From positions 1 to 64,000 of the forward strand of contig NZ_VXLC01000003.1 of NCBI RefSeq assembly GCF_008704205.1: DNA of 64,000 nucleotides. Direction: 5' to 3'. Source of the stretch: Nocardia colli. GTDB lineage: Bacteria; Actinomycetota; Actinomycetes; Mycobacteriales; Mycobacteriaceae. The notes under the pieces were generated by a model. It worked only from the letters and a program-made list of their open reading frames with translations. It did no database searches and had not been told where the DNA came from. Below are positions 17,088 to 24,789 of this stretch, piece by piece. Every line of letters begins with the position of its first letter. The first letter of the stretch is position 1. Made by a program: the position numbers and the translations under genes.

Positions 17088-18191
17088 GTGATCGCAAAAC
17101 CCGAAACACTCGACATACGAAGGGCTTTCATCGCCGTAGCGACAGCGGTCGTTGTCGCGATTGCGGCCGGATGTGGTCTCACGGTCGAACAGCTCCCGCT
17201 GCCCATGCCCGGCGTCAGCGGCGAGACTTACACGATCCACGCGGTGTTCGAGAACGTGCTGAACCTGCCGAACCGGGCGAAGGTCAAGATCGGTGGTTCC
17301 GACGTCGGCGTGGTCTCCAGTATCAAGACCAAGAACTTCCAGGCGGTCGTCGACCTGACCATCCGCAAGGACATCGAGCTGCCTGAGGGCAGCACGGCCG
17401 AGCTCCGGCAGGCCGCGCCGCTCGAAGATGTGTTCGTCGCGGTGTCGAGACCGCGGACCGAACCGGGCGCGAGAATGCTCAGCGACGGTGACACGATCGG
17501 CCTGAACCGGACCTCGGCCGGTGCGACGGTCGAACAACTGCTGATCACGGTCTCGCTGTTGTTCGACGGTGGTGGCCTCGTGCGCCTCGGCCAGCTGACC
17601 TCGGAGCTGGATTCGATCGTCGGCGGTCGCGGTGGCGAGCTGTCCCGCCTGATCGCCGAAATGACCGGTGTGGTCGGCAGTTTGAACGCGAACAGCGCGA
17701 AAGTCGATGGCGTCCTGAAAGAATTCAGCACACTGGCGAATACCATCGAGGCCCGCCGCGGCGAGATCGGCCAGGTGGCCGACACACTGCCGCAGATGAT
17801 CGGCACCATCGCCGAAAGCAACCGGGCCATCGGCGATTTGCTGACCAAGGTATCCAACACGACCGCCGCACTCGGCGACTACGCAGACACGACCGGCCAG
17901 CAGCTCGGCACCCTCCTCGTCAACACCCGCCAGTTGATGAGCGCACTCGCCGCCACCGGCGACAATTTCGAAGTCCTCTTCGATCGGCTGCACACGATCA
18001 CCCCCAAACTCGATGCGGCCGTGCGCGGCAAGAGCTACGCGTTCTTCTTCACCGCGACCAACCTCGACCTCAGCGCACTGACCGACCCGCACGGCGGATT
18101 GCCGGACCTGCGCGACCTCCAAAACTTCGCGGGCAGCCTGATCCAGGTGTTGCAGATCGTGCAGGGCCGAGTGCAGGGCGGACCCCGGTGA
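17088..18191 (+). CDS. Orphan MCE-family lipoprotein (MceE/LprK-like)
   Basis: A 367-residue protein. A hydrophobic helix ends in the lipobox IAAGC, so it is lipid-anchored. The MlaD/MCE domain follows (residues ~45-130: KVKIGGSDVGVVSSIKTKNF, then a beta barrel), and then the long helical MCE C-terminal region (about 150-320) with many amphipathic repeats. In Mce complexes such lipoproteins form part of the trans-envelope lipid-import channel. Normally six mce genes and two yrbE permeases sit together; none is here. GTG at 17088 with GAGGGGAG 5 bases upstream is preferred over ATG at 17058. Confidence 0.9.
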   Translation: MIAKPETLDIRRAFIAVATAVVVAIAAGCGLTVEQLPLPMPGVSGETYTIHAVFENVLNLPNRAKVKIGGSDVGVVSSIKTKNFQAVVDLTIRKDIELPEGSTAELRQAAPLEDVFVAVSRPRTEPGARMLSDGDTIGLNRTSAGATVEQLLITVSLLFDGGGLVRLGQLTSELDSIVGGRGGELSRLIAEMTGVVGSLNANSAKVDGVLKEFSTLANTIEARRGEIGQVADTLPQMIGTIAESNRAIGDLLTKVSNTTAALGDYADTTGQQLGTLLVNTRQLMSALAATGDNFEVLFDRLHTITPKLDAAVRGKSYAFFFTATNLDLSALTDPHGGLPDLRDLQNFAGSLIQVLQIVQGRVQGGPR

Positions 18192-18197
18192 CGGCGA

Positions 18198-18228
18198 AAT
18201 GTCCGGAGCCGCTGGGACTCCGGACATT
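18198..18228. terminator. Hairpin after the MCE lipoprotein gene
   Basis: AATGTCCGGAG and CTCCGGACATT form an 11-bp perfect stem with a 9-base loop. It separates the mce gene from the convergent membrane-protein gene. Confidence 0.65.
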
Positions 18229-18254
18229 CGGGTTCGGTCGGGTGGCGCGATGTT

Positions 18255-18854
18255 TCAGCGCAGGGCGGCGAGCCGGCGACGTTCGAGGACGGTCGCGATG
18301 GCGTACCCGCCACCGCCGCCGAGGGTGAGCACCCAGAACAGGTTGGGGGTGCCGAGCAGGAGCGCGCCGGTCGAGACCAGGGCGAGCCACGTGCCGAGGC
18401 AGTAGTGCAGGACATTGCGGCGCGCGGCGCCTTCGCCGAGATAGAGCAGGCCGACGATGAGACCGGAGCCGACCGGCCAGAGCACGCCTTGGAGATCGGG
18501 CCGGTCCAGCAGCGAGGTGATGCCGGTGATGATGAGGAACAGGGCGGCGAACGCGCTGCCCCAGGAAACTCCGAGCAGCTTGCCGGACAACACATCCGGG
18601 CCGTCGGCAGCGCGCTGAGCGCGCAGCGCGGCCAGCGTCGCGAACACGGTGCCGGCGGCGAGCCCGGCGCCGAGCAGCGCCATCGGCAGCCAGCCGGGCA
18701 GGGTGAGCACCGGCTCGGAACCCTTGGAGAGGGCCGCGGCACCGTGTCCGAACACGTACGCGAGGGCGAAGCTGAGATAGGTGGCGCGGTTGTCGACGTT
18801 GCCCGAGTGATTGATGACGGACGTGGCAGGAGCGGAGAGGGTCATGGTGGCCAT
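18255..18854 (-). CDS. Multi-pass membrane protein of unknown function
   Basis: A 199-residue protein with about six predicted membrane helices (for example LPMALLGAGLAAGTVFATLA, AFAALFLIITGITSLL, ALVSTGALLLGTPNLFWVLT) and a short basic C-terminus. No catalytic motif is visible and I do not recognise the family. AAAGGA lies before the ATG at 18854. It is 64 bases downstream of an oxidoreductase gene on the same strand and probably belongs to the same TetR-controlled transcript. Confidence 0.65.
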   Translation of the reverse strand: MATMTLSAPATSVINHSGNVDNRATYLSFALAYVFGHGAAALSKGSEPVLTLPGWLPMALLGAGLAAGTVFATLAALRAQRAADGPDVLSGKLLGVSWGSAFAALFLIITGITSLLDRPDLQGVLWPVGSGLIVGLLYLGEGAARRNVLHYCLGTWLALVSTGALLLGTPNLFWVLTLGGGGGYAIATVLERRRLAALR

Positions 18855-18918
18855 CGCTGAATTCCTTTGATTATGAACAGGGTTGAGCAGTCGGTGCGAG
18901 TGATGTGACGGTGATCGG

Positions 18919-19950
18919 TCAGGCGGTGATGACGACCTTGCCTGCGACGGTGCGCGATTCGGCGAGCGCGAGCGCCTGTGCGGCGTCGGCCAGCGGGAAC
19001 TGCGCCGCGATCTGCGGCGTCAGCACGCCGTCGGCCAGCAGCCGCAGCACCTCGACGAGGTCCTCGTGCAGCCGATTGCGGAACGCGCCGAGCCGGCGCT
19101 TGCCCGCCCAGAAGTTGTAGAAGTAGGCGCTCTTGCCATTGGGCAGGTAGTTCCATGCGGCCAGCCGCGCGAACGACTTCAGCACCGGCAGTTGGGAATT
19201 GCCGTCCTCGTCCTTCGTCGCCGCGGTGCCGTAGGACACCAGCGTGCCGCCCTTGCGCAGCAGCGACCAGGACTCGGCCAAGCCGGCGCCGCCGACATGA
19301 TCGAACACAGCGTCGACACCGTTGGGCGCGATCTGCCGAATGCGCTGGTACATCTCCGGGTCCCGGTAGTCGACCGGGATCGCGCCCAGCTCGCGGATCA
19401 TCTCGTGATGCCGGGGCGAGGCGGTGCCGATCACCCGGATGCCGGCGTGCCTGGCCAGCTGCACGAGGGTGGAACCGACGCCGCCGTTGGCGCCGAGCAC
19501 CACGATCGTCGCGCCGCTCGGCACCGCGGCCATCCGGTGCAGCATCTGCCAGGCGGTGATCCCGTTGACCACGACCGTCTCCGCGGCGGCCGAGGTGACG
19601 CTGTCCGGGACCGGCACCAGGTCGGCGGCGTCGATCAGCAGGTGACTGGCCCAGCCGCCGACCTTGACGACCGCGGCGTACCGGCGGCCGACCATCGCGG
19701 CATCGACCTCGGGGCCGACGGCGGTGACGGTGCCGACCACGTCGTAGCCGGGAACGAAGGGGAACGGGGGCTGGTCGTAGTACTTGCCGCGGCGCATCTG
19801 CTGCTCGGCGAAGGACACGCCGGTCGCGTCCATCCGCAGGACGACCTGGCCCGTGCGGGGCGCGGACAGATCGCGGGTGCGGAGCAGCAGGCCGGTCGCC
19901 TCGACCTTGCCTGGCAGCACTACCTCGGTGGTCACAGTGGTGGTGTTCAT
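18919..19950 (-). CDS. MDR-superfamily NADPH-dependent oxidoreductase
   Basis: A 343-residue reductase. The GroES-like half has MDATGVSFAEQQMRRGKYYD and PFVPGYDVVGTVTAVG; the Rossmann half has VVLGANGGVGSTLVQLARHA (about residue 150). Zinc ligands are absent. Residues 235-275 contain an insertion (NYLPNGKSAYFYNFWAGKRR) seen in a quinone/synaptic-vesicle-VAT-1-like subgroup. ATG at 19950 has GGAG six bases upstream and is preferred over an ATG 45 bases further out. It is divergent from a TetR gene. Confidence 0.87.
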   Translation of the reverse strand: MNTTTVTTEVVLPGKVEATGLLLRTRDLSAPRTGQVVLRMDATGVSFAEQQMRRGKYYDQPPFPFVPGYDVVGTVTAVGPEVDAAMVGRRYAAVVKVGGWASHLLIDAADLVPVPDSVTSAAAETVVVNGITAWQMLHRMAAVPSGATIVVLGANGGVGSTLVQLARHAGIRVIGTASPRHHEMIRELGAIPVDYRDPEMYQRIRQIAPNGVDAVFDHVGGAGLAESWSLLRKGGTLVSYGTAATKDEDGNSQLPVLKSFARLAAWNYLPNGKSAYFYNFWAGKRRLGAFRNRLHEDLVEVLRLLADGVLTPQIAAQFPLADAAQALALAESRTVAGKVVITA

Positions 19951-19982
19951 GTCGTTCTCCGCGCTCAGTGGGTGATTACGAC

Positions 19983-20033
19983 TGTAAACATACACACGTT
20001 AGCTTTGCGGAATCAAGGGGTAACGCAGATAAG
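19983..20033. promoter_or_regulatory. Divergent promoters between TetR gene and oxidoreductase operon
   Basis: For the minus-strand operon, TTGATT (complement of 20011-20016) and TATGTT (complement of 19987-19992) are separated by 18 bases. For the plus-strand TetR gene, TTGCGG (20005-20010) and GATAAG (20028-20033) are separated by 17. A small dyad TGTAAACATACA (19983-19994) overlaps the operon -10 box and could be a regulator site. Confidence 0.4.
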
Positions 20034-20055
20034 TTTTCGGGTGTAAGTTAACGGT

Positions 20056-20700
20056 ATGGCAGACAACATGACCGAGTCTCCTGCTCGCGTACGCAACCGC
20101 CGAGGGGAAGGCGCCCGCCTGCGCGACGAGATCGTGGCCGCGGCCGTCGAGGTGCTCGATGAGACGGGCGATGAAAAGGCCGTCACGCTGCGTTCCGTCG
20201 CACGCCGCGTGGGCATCGCCGCGCCATCGATCTACCGGCACTTTCCCGATCAGCCCACCATCATGCTGGCGGTGGTGCAGCAGGCGTTCGCCGAACTCGA
20301 GGAACATCTGCGGGCTGCGCTGGCCGCGGCCGGTGACGATCCGCGCGCCCGGCTGTTCGCCCTCGGTCACGCGTACCTGGAGTTCTCCGACCAGTATCCG
20401 CAGCGCTATCGCACCATGTTCGGCGGCCTGTGGATGCCCGCACTGGACGACACGACGCTGACCGAGTCCGACGTCGTCTCACTCGGCGACGTGACCCTGC
20501 ACCTGCTCACCGGACTGCTGCAAGACTGCGTCGACGCCGGTCAGGCGACCAGTGACGATCTGTCCGCCGACACCATCGGGCTGTGGCTCGGCCTGCATGG
20601 CCTCGCCCATCAGCGGGCGGCCACTGTCGCTTTCCCGTGGCCGCCGGATATCGCCGAGCGCATGATCACGGCACTGGCACATCTGAAGCCCACGCCCTAG
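20056..20700 (+). CDS. TetR family transcriptional regulator (WHG-domain type)
   Basis: A 214-residue repressor. The N-terminal DNA-binding domain is clear (LRDEIVAAAVEVLDETG, then TLRSVARRVGIAAPSIYRHF). The C-terminal ligand domain has the LFALGHAYLEFSDQYPQRYR segment of the TetR_C_33/WHG group. It is transcribed away from the oxidoreductase/membrane-protein pair with about 105 bases between starts, so it most likely represses that pair and itself. The inducer is unknown. Confidence 0.9.
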   Translation: MADNMTESPARVRNRRGEGARLRDEIVAAAVEVLDETGDEKAVTLRSVARRVGIAAPSIYRHFPDQPTIMLAVVQQAFAELEEHLRAALAAAGDDPRARLFALGHAYLEFSDQYPQRYRTMFGGLWMPALDDTTLTESDVVSLGDVTLHLLTGLLQDCVDAGQATSDDLSADTIGLWLGLHGLAHQRAATVAFPWPPDIAERMITALAHLKPTP

Positions 20701-20838
20701 TGCCTAGTGCGGACTGCCGTGGTGGCAGGGCACTGCCAAGATCGTTGCCGATGGTGGAATCGGTCGGCAACGTCGCGTTACGCTCGCCTGGCGGCCGTCG
20801 AAAATGAGTTTCCGACAAGGTATTCCGAGGTGGGGTAA

Positions 20839-21075
20839 ATGAAAACGCTGTTTCGCGTGGGGGTTATGGCTGTCGTGGCCGGCGCAGGCTGTGCGGTGAT
20901 CGCCGGACCGGCGCAGGCCGATGTGTGGCAGGACGCGGTGTGCGGCCACGGATATCACTACGGCAAGCACGTCAATATCGGCGGACAGGACTGGAAGATC
21001 ACCGCCGAAAACAGCAACGGAAGCGAGTACATCCTGCGCGATAGCAACGATCGGCAGGTCAGCGTTCGCTGCTGA
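20839..21075 (+). CDS. Small secreted protein
   Basis: A 78-residue precursor. It has a typical signal peptide (VGVMAVVAGAGCAVIAGPAQA, cleavage after AQA near residue 27), leaving a mature chain of about 51 residues rich in Gly, His and Asn with two Cys (AVCGHGYHY and the final C) that could form one disulfide. GAGGTGGGG precedes the ATG. No family recognised; many such exported micro-proteins occur in Nocardia-like genomes. Confidence 0.65.
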   Translation: MKTLFRVGVMAVVAGAGCAVIAGPAQADVWQDAVCGHGYHYGKHVNIGGQDWKITAENSNGSEYILRDSNDRQVSVRC

Positions 21076-21107
21076 GAAGGCAGGTTCGAGCCGCGAATCG
21101 GTAGATG

Positions 21108-21144
21108 GGGCGGCACCTTCGGCACATCGCCGAAGGTGCCGCCC
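21108..21144. terminator. Strong bidirectional hairpin terminator
   Basis: A 16-bp perfect stem, GGGCGGCACCTTCGGC with its complement, around the loop ACATC. It lies between the small secreted protein gene and the convergent esterase gene, touching the latter's stop codon. Confidence 0.75.
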
Positions 21145-22157
21145 TATCGCTTGTTGAGGGCTGCTTCGAACTGAGGCCAGGAGTTGTGCAGGTCTTGTTC
21201 CCAGTAGCCCCAGGAGTGGGTGCCGATCGGGCGGAAGTCGAAGGTGGCTGGAATGCCCAACTGCTGGAAGCGGTCTCGTAGCTGGTGGGTGCACAGGTTC
21301 ATGACGGCCTCGAGGGGGGAGCCGAACAGGAGCTGCCAGGTCGACTGGATCAGATCGCCGTGCAGGGCCGCCGGGGTGTCGAGTGGTCCGGGTTGTCCGG
21401 TGCCGGTGCTGATGTAGAGGGTGGTGTTGCGGAGTTGGTCTGCGTGGAGGTAGGGGTCGTTGGCGGCCCAGGTGGGGTCTTGGGGTCCTCCCCACATGTT
21501 GAGGGGGTTGCCTTTCCAGCGTCCGACGACTGCGGCGACCATGGCTTGGCCTTGAGGGTCGGAGGTACGCACGCAGCCGCTGTAGGAGCCCAGAGCCTGG
21601 TAGAGCCCGGGTGCGGCCAGGGCGAGCTGGAATACCGAGGTCGCGGCCATGGAGATACCGGCGATCGCGTTGGCCCCGCTGCCGTGGAAGGTGGTCTCGA
21701 TCAGGGGCGGGAGTTCCCTGGTCAAGAAGGTGGTCCATTGCTGGCGTCCGAGGATGGGGTCGTCGGTGTGCCAGTCGGTGAAGTAGCTACCCGATCCGCC
21801 GATGGGGATGACAATGTTGACTTGCTTGTCGGCGAAAAACGTTGCCACATCAGTCTCGTCGAGCCAGCTGCCGTCGACGCCGCCGTTCGCGCCGTTCAGT
21901 AGATACAGCGTGGGGGCGGGGGAGTCCGGGTCGGCCGCCCGGAGGACTCGCACGCGGACAACAGAGTTCATCGCCGCCGAGTAGACCCCGGCATCGATGA
22001 GTCGCGGCTGTTCGAAGCGCAGATGGTCGATGTGTGACGCGGAGACTGGATCTGCCGAAGCTCCAACGGGATTCATCACAGCTAGCAGTAGGCCTACGAT
22101 CAGCGTCACCATCCGAACGCTGCCGCGGCGAGTACGTGCTGAATTCGTCGGTGCCAT
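21144..22157 (-). CDS. Secreted esterase of the antigen 85/mycolyltransferase-like family, copy 1
   Basis: A 337-residue alpha/beta hydrolase with a signal peptide (MVTLIVGLLLAVMNPVGASA, cleaved near residue 36). It has the family's APTLYLLNGANGG strand/oxyanion region, the nucleophile elbow AIAGISMAA (Ser about residue 150), and a C-terminal His in THSWGYWEQDLHNSWP (about 318). Such enzymes transfer mycolic or other acyl chains to sugars at the cell surface. Its start codon overlaps the stop of the GpgS-like gene by one base, so it is the last gene of a five-gene operon. The central 481 bp are almost identical to the paralogue at 28109-29149. Confidence 0.9.
   Translation of the reverse strand: MAPTNSARTRRGSVRMVTLIVGLLLAVMNPVGASADPVSASHIDHLRFEQPRLIDAGVYSAAMNSVVRVRVLRAADPDSPAPTLYLLNGANGGVDGSWLDETDVATFFADKQVNIVIPIGGSGSYFTDWHTDDPILGRQQWTTFLTRELPPLIETTFHGSGANAIAGISMAATSVFQLALAAPGLYQALGSYSGCVRTSDPQGQAMVAAVVGRWKGNPLNMWGGPQDPTWAANDPYLHADQLRNTTLYISTGTGQPGPLDTPAALHGDLIQSTWQLLFGSPLEAVMNLCTHQLRDRFQQLGIPATFDFRPIGTHSWGYWEQDLHNSWPQFEAALNKR
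21376..21856 (-). repeat. 481-bp inverted near-identical block, copy A
   Basis: Reading the minus strand, this block matches 28440-28920 (plus strand) at 476 of 481 positions by direct comparison. The mismatches are at 21841, 21567, 21553, 21531 and 21436 in copy A; three of them change an amino acid. Identity ends abruptly on both sides, where the two esterases are clearly diverged. This is the pattern left by gene conversion. Confidence 0.95.
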
Positions 22158-23095
22158 CAGCGAACTCCGATCTCGGGCGCGACCAGGAGATCGGTATCGA
22201 TCAGCTCGGCCATCGGTGGCCGATCGAGCAGCGAGAGCTCCGTCTCGGCGGTCCGCCAGCTCGACCCGTGCGGAAGGTATTGCCGCAGCGCGACTCCCGA
22301 ATCCGGGATGCCGATGCGGGCGAGCAGGGTCGCGACGACCTGGCGGCTCATCACGGCGAGTTCGTGCGTCGGGCGATTGCGGTGCGCGCGGATGCCGAGA
22401 TCGACCTGCCCGATCGCGCGGGCGCCATGCCGTTTCCAGGCGTCCAGCAGGATCCCGATTTCGACGCCGTAGCCGGGTGCGAACGGGATCGCGGTCAAGA
22501 ACGCGCGGGTGGCGGCGTATTCGCCGCCGAGCGGTTGGATCAGCGCGGCGAGGTCGGGGACCAGCGCGGTCAGCAGCGGGCGAGCCAGCAGTTCGGTGAC
22601 CCGTCCGCCGCCGAAATCGGCCGGGCCGATGCTGGACAGCGGACGTCGATAAAAGCCCTTCACCAGATGTAACTCATCGTCGAGCAGGAGCGGCGCGAGC
22701 AGGGACGGCACGAACAGCGGGCTCGGCGCGATCAGGTCGGAGTCGACGAACACGATCAGGTCGCCTTTCGCCACCGCCAGCGAGCGCCACAGGACTTCGC
22801 CCTTGCCCGGCCGCGGTTCGACCGCGGGGAGGGCCTGTTCGCGGGTGTAGACGGTGGCCCCGGCGGCGCGGGCGTCGGCGACGGTGTGATCGGTGGAGCC
22901 GGAGTCGATCACGATCAGCTCATCGACCAGGGTGCCGAGCAGGCCGTGCATCGAGGCGATGACGCCGGCGATGGTGTCCTGCTCGTTCAACGCGGGCAGC
23001 ACGACCGAAATGGTGCGGCTGCCTTTGCGTTCGAGTAACTCTTCCTGGGACCAGGTGGGGTGGAACACGGTTGCGCCGAGAGGCGAGGCGGCCAT
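22157..23095 (-). CDS. gpgS: Glucosyl-3-phosphoglycerate synthase-like GT81 glycosyltransferase
   Basis: A 312-residue GT-A glycosyltransferase closely resembling mycobacterial GpgS throughout: RTISVVLPALNEQDTIAGVI, ELIVIDSGSTDHT, the metal-binding DxD in LIVFVDSDLIAPSPLFVPSL, GGGRVTELLARPLL, and the acceptor region APGYGVEIGILLDAW. GpgS transfers glucose from a nucleotide sugar to 3-phosphoglycerate, the first step of methylglucose lipopolysaccharide synthesis. Here it sits in an operon with a PapA acyltransferase and an exporter, so it may be a paralogue with another acceptor. ATG at 23095 with AAAGGA upstream matches the family start. Confidence 0.88.
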   Translation of the reverse strand: MAASPLGATVFHPTWSQEELLERKGSRTISVVLPALNEQDTIAGVIASMHGLLGTLVDELIVIDSGSTDHTVADARAAGATVYTREQALPAVEPRPGKGEVLWRSLAVAKGDLIVFVDSDLIAPSPLFVPSLLAPLLLDDELHLVKGFYRRPLSSIGPADFGGGRVTELLARPLLTALVPDLAALIQPLGGEYAATRAFLTAIPFAPGYGVEIGILLDAWKRHGARAIGQVDLGIRAHRNRPTHELAVMSRQVVATLLARIGIPDSGVALRQYLPHGSSWRTAETELSLLDRPPMAELIDTDLLVAPEIGVR

Positions 23096-23118
23096 GCGAT
23101 GGTCCTTTCGGTGCTCGG

Positions 23119-24789
23119 TCAGAGGCCGGAGTCGAGGGTGCGTGTGCGGAGGTGGGGCCAGGTTTCGGACCAGGGGCGGGTCGGGCCGTCGCCGCGCCAT
23201 ACCGTGACGCCGCGTGAGATTCCGGGGAAGCCGAGCGGGTCGTCGGCTCGGGTCAGGGCATGCAGTTGCGAGAACAGTGGGCGCAGTGTGGGTTCCGCGT
23301 CGCCGACCGTGACGTAGAGGATCGTGGTCGCGGAGTCCGGTGGGGCGCCGAAGTAGGCGAAGCCTCGGTTCGGGCTGTAGGCCGGTGGGAGGCTGCCGAG
23401 TTGGTCGATCGCGGCTGCCTGCCAATAAGTCTGGGTGATGATCGCTGTCCGGCCGCGTTCCGCCGGATCGATCTGGGTGTAGGCGTCGGTGACGGCGGTG
23501 ATCAGCTCTGGCCAGCCGGTTGTGCCGTAAAACCTTAGTCGCGTAGATAGTTCGCGCTGATCGGCGGTCGGTTCGGACAGTCGCGAAACCTGTTGCGGCA
23601 GTGCCAGGACCACGACCGCCGCGATCGTCACCGTCACCGCCGTCAATGCGATCGCACTGCCGCGCCACCATCGCGGTGGCACGGTGTCCTGTGTCGTCAC
23701 CGCTCCCGCGGCGAACAGCACCGGCAACAGTGCCGCCAGATAGTACGGTCTCCCACCGCTGACCAGCACGAACCCGACTTGGATGAGTGCTACGACGGTG
23801 AGGAAGCGGTACTGAGCCAGCGCTGGACGGTGCGGTAGACCCCAGAACCCGTACAGCGCAAGCAAAGTCCCGAGCAGTCCCGCGAGGGTGGCGAATTGAA
23901 CTGGCAGACCGAATGATCCACCGGTGGCGGCAAGCTGCTCGGCACGGATGACCGCGCCCATCTCCAGCTGCGGCCAGCTACGCGCAGACTGCCACAGCAG
24001 ACCGGGCGTCAGGGCTACCGCGACAACAAATGCCGCAATCCACACCGCTGGTCGCCGCACCACTTCGCGCGGACCGAACATCGCGACGCCGAGCACTATG
24101 CCCACCAACAACACTGGCAGCAGCAACTTGACCTGAACATCGATCGCAGCGACCAAGGCGGCAGCGAGCACCAGGCGGTCGCGCTGAAGCCGGACCCACG
24201 CCACGACAAGCCAAAGCATCATCGCCGAGAGCGTCGCGTCGAAAGCAAAGGTGGACAACGTCGCCGACTGGGTGATCGCGAACGGGCATGCCGCGTAAGC
24301 AATGCACGCGAGCAGCTGAGCGCCGACTCGACCACCGAATTCGCGAGCCAGCGCCGCCGCCACGAAGATTCCGCCCACGGCCATCAATATCGAGGGAAGA
24401 CGCAGCACAACAAGGGAATCCGGAGCAAGGACATCCGCGACCCTGGCCACGAGCGGAATCAACGGCCCCTGATCGACATACCCGACCGCGAGCCGACGCC
24501 CTGCCGCGAGGAAATACAGCTCGTCACCGAAATAGCCATATCGACTCGCCCTGGCGATCAGGATCGCCGCAGTCGCCACCGCCACCACAATGACCGGTAC
24601 GGCCGCGAACCCCGGAACCTGCTCGCCAGGCGGTTGCACACCTCGGCGATCGAAACCGACAAGGACTGACGCTCTATCCATCGCGGCGGTCGCGCCTTCA
24701 GGGACTGGCTTCGATGACAGGACAGCCGGTTTCGCTGCCTGGCGACCGAGCCCGAGTGCCCTCGACGCACCACTCACGCCGGTATTCAC
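23119..24789 (-). CDS. ArnT/PMT-like integral membrane glycosyltransferase
   Basis: About 556 residues (GTG at 24789 inside the stop of the MFS gene; an ATG at 24681 would remove 36 residues). The first extracytoplasmic loop has the acidic motif YFGDELYFLAAGRRL typical of GT39/GT83 enzymes that use polyprenyl-phosphate sugars. About 11-12 membrane helices follow, then a soluble C-terminal domain (about 420-556) with SRLRFYGTTGWPELI-like sequence. Such enzymes attach a sugar to lipids or proteins on the outer face of the membrane. It lies between an exporter gene and the GpgS-like gene. Confidence 0.88.
   Translation of the reverse strand: MNTGVSGASRALGLGRQAAKPAVLSSKPVPEGATAAMDRASVLVGFDRRGVQPPGEQVPGFAAVPVIVVAVATAAILIARASRYGYFGDELYFLAAGRRLAVGYVDQGPLIPLVARVADVLAPDSLVVLRLPSILMAVGGIFVAAALAREFGGRVGAQLLACIAYAACPFAITQSATLSTFAFDATLSAMMLWLVVAWVRLQRDRLVLAAALVAAIDVQVKLLLPVLLVGIVLGVAMFGPREVVRRPAVWIAAFVVAVALTPGLLWQSARSWPQLEMGAVIRAEQLAATGGSFGLPVQFATLAGLLGTLLALYGFWGLPHRPALAQYRFLTVVALIQVGFVLVSGGRPYYLAALLPVLFAAGAVTTQDTVPPRWWRGSAIALTAVTVTIAAVVVLALPQQVSRLSEPTADQRELSTRLRFYGTTGWPELITAVTDAYTQIDPAERGRTAIITQTYWQAAAIDQLGSLPPAYSPNRGFAYFGAPPDSATTILYVTVGDAEPTLRPLFSQLHALTRADDPLGFPGISRGVTVWRGDGPTRPWSETWPHLRTRTLDSGL

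Noticed and set aside
16275..18227. A 650-codon minus-strand frame opposite the mce gene
   Set aside because: It is mostly the antisense of the MCE and PPOX genes, with composition expected of GC-rich antisense frames. Only the part in the gap at 16735-17000 was kept as doubtful.
22157..23671. A longer N-terminus for the GpgS-like protein
   Set aside because: The extension beyond ATG 23095 is Arg/Thr/Pro-rich antisense of the ArnT-like gene; the family start and ribosome site fit 23095.
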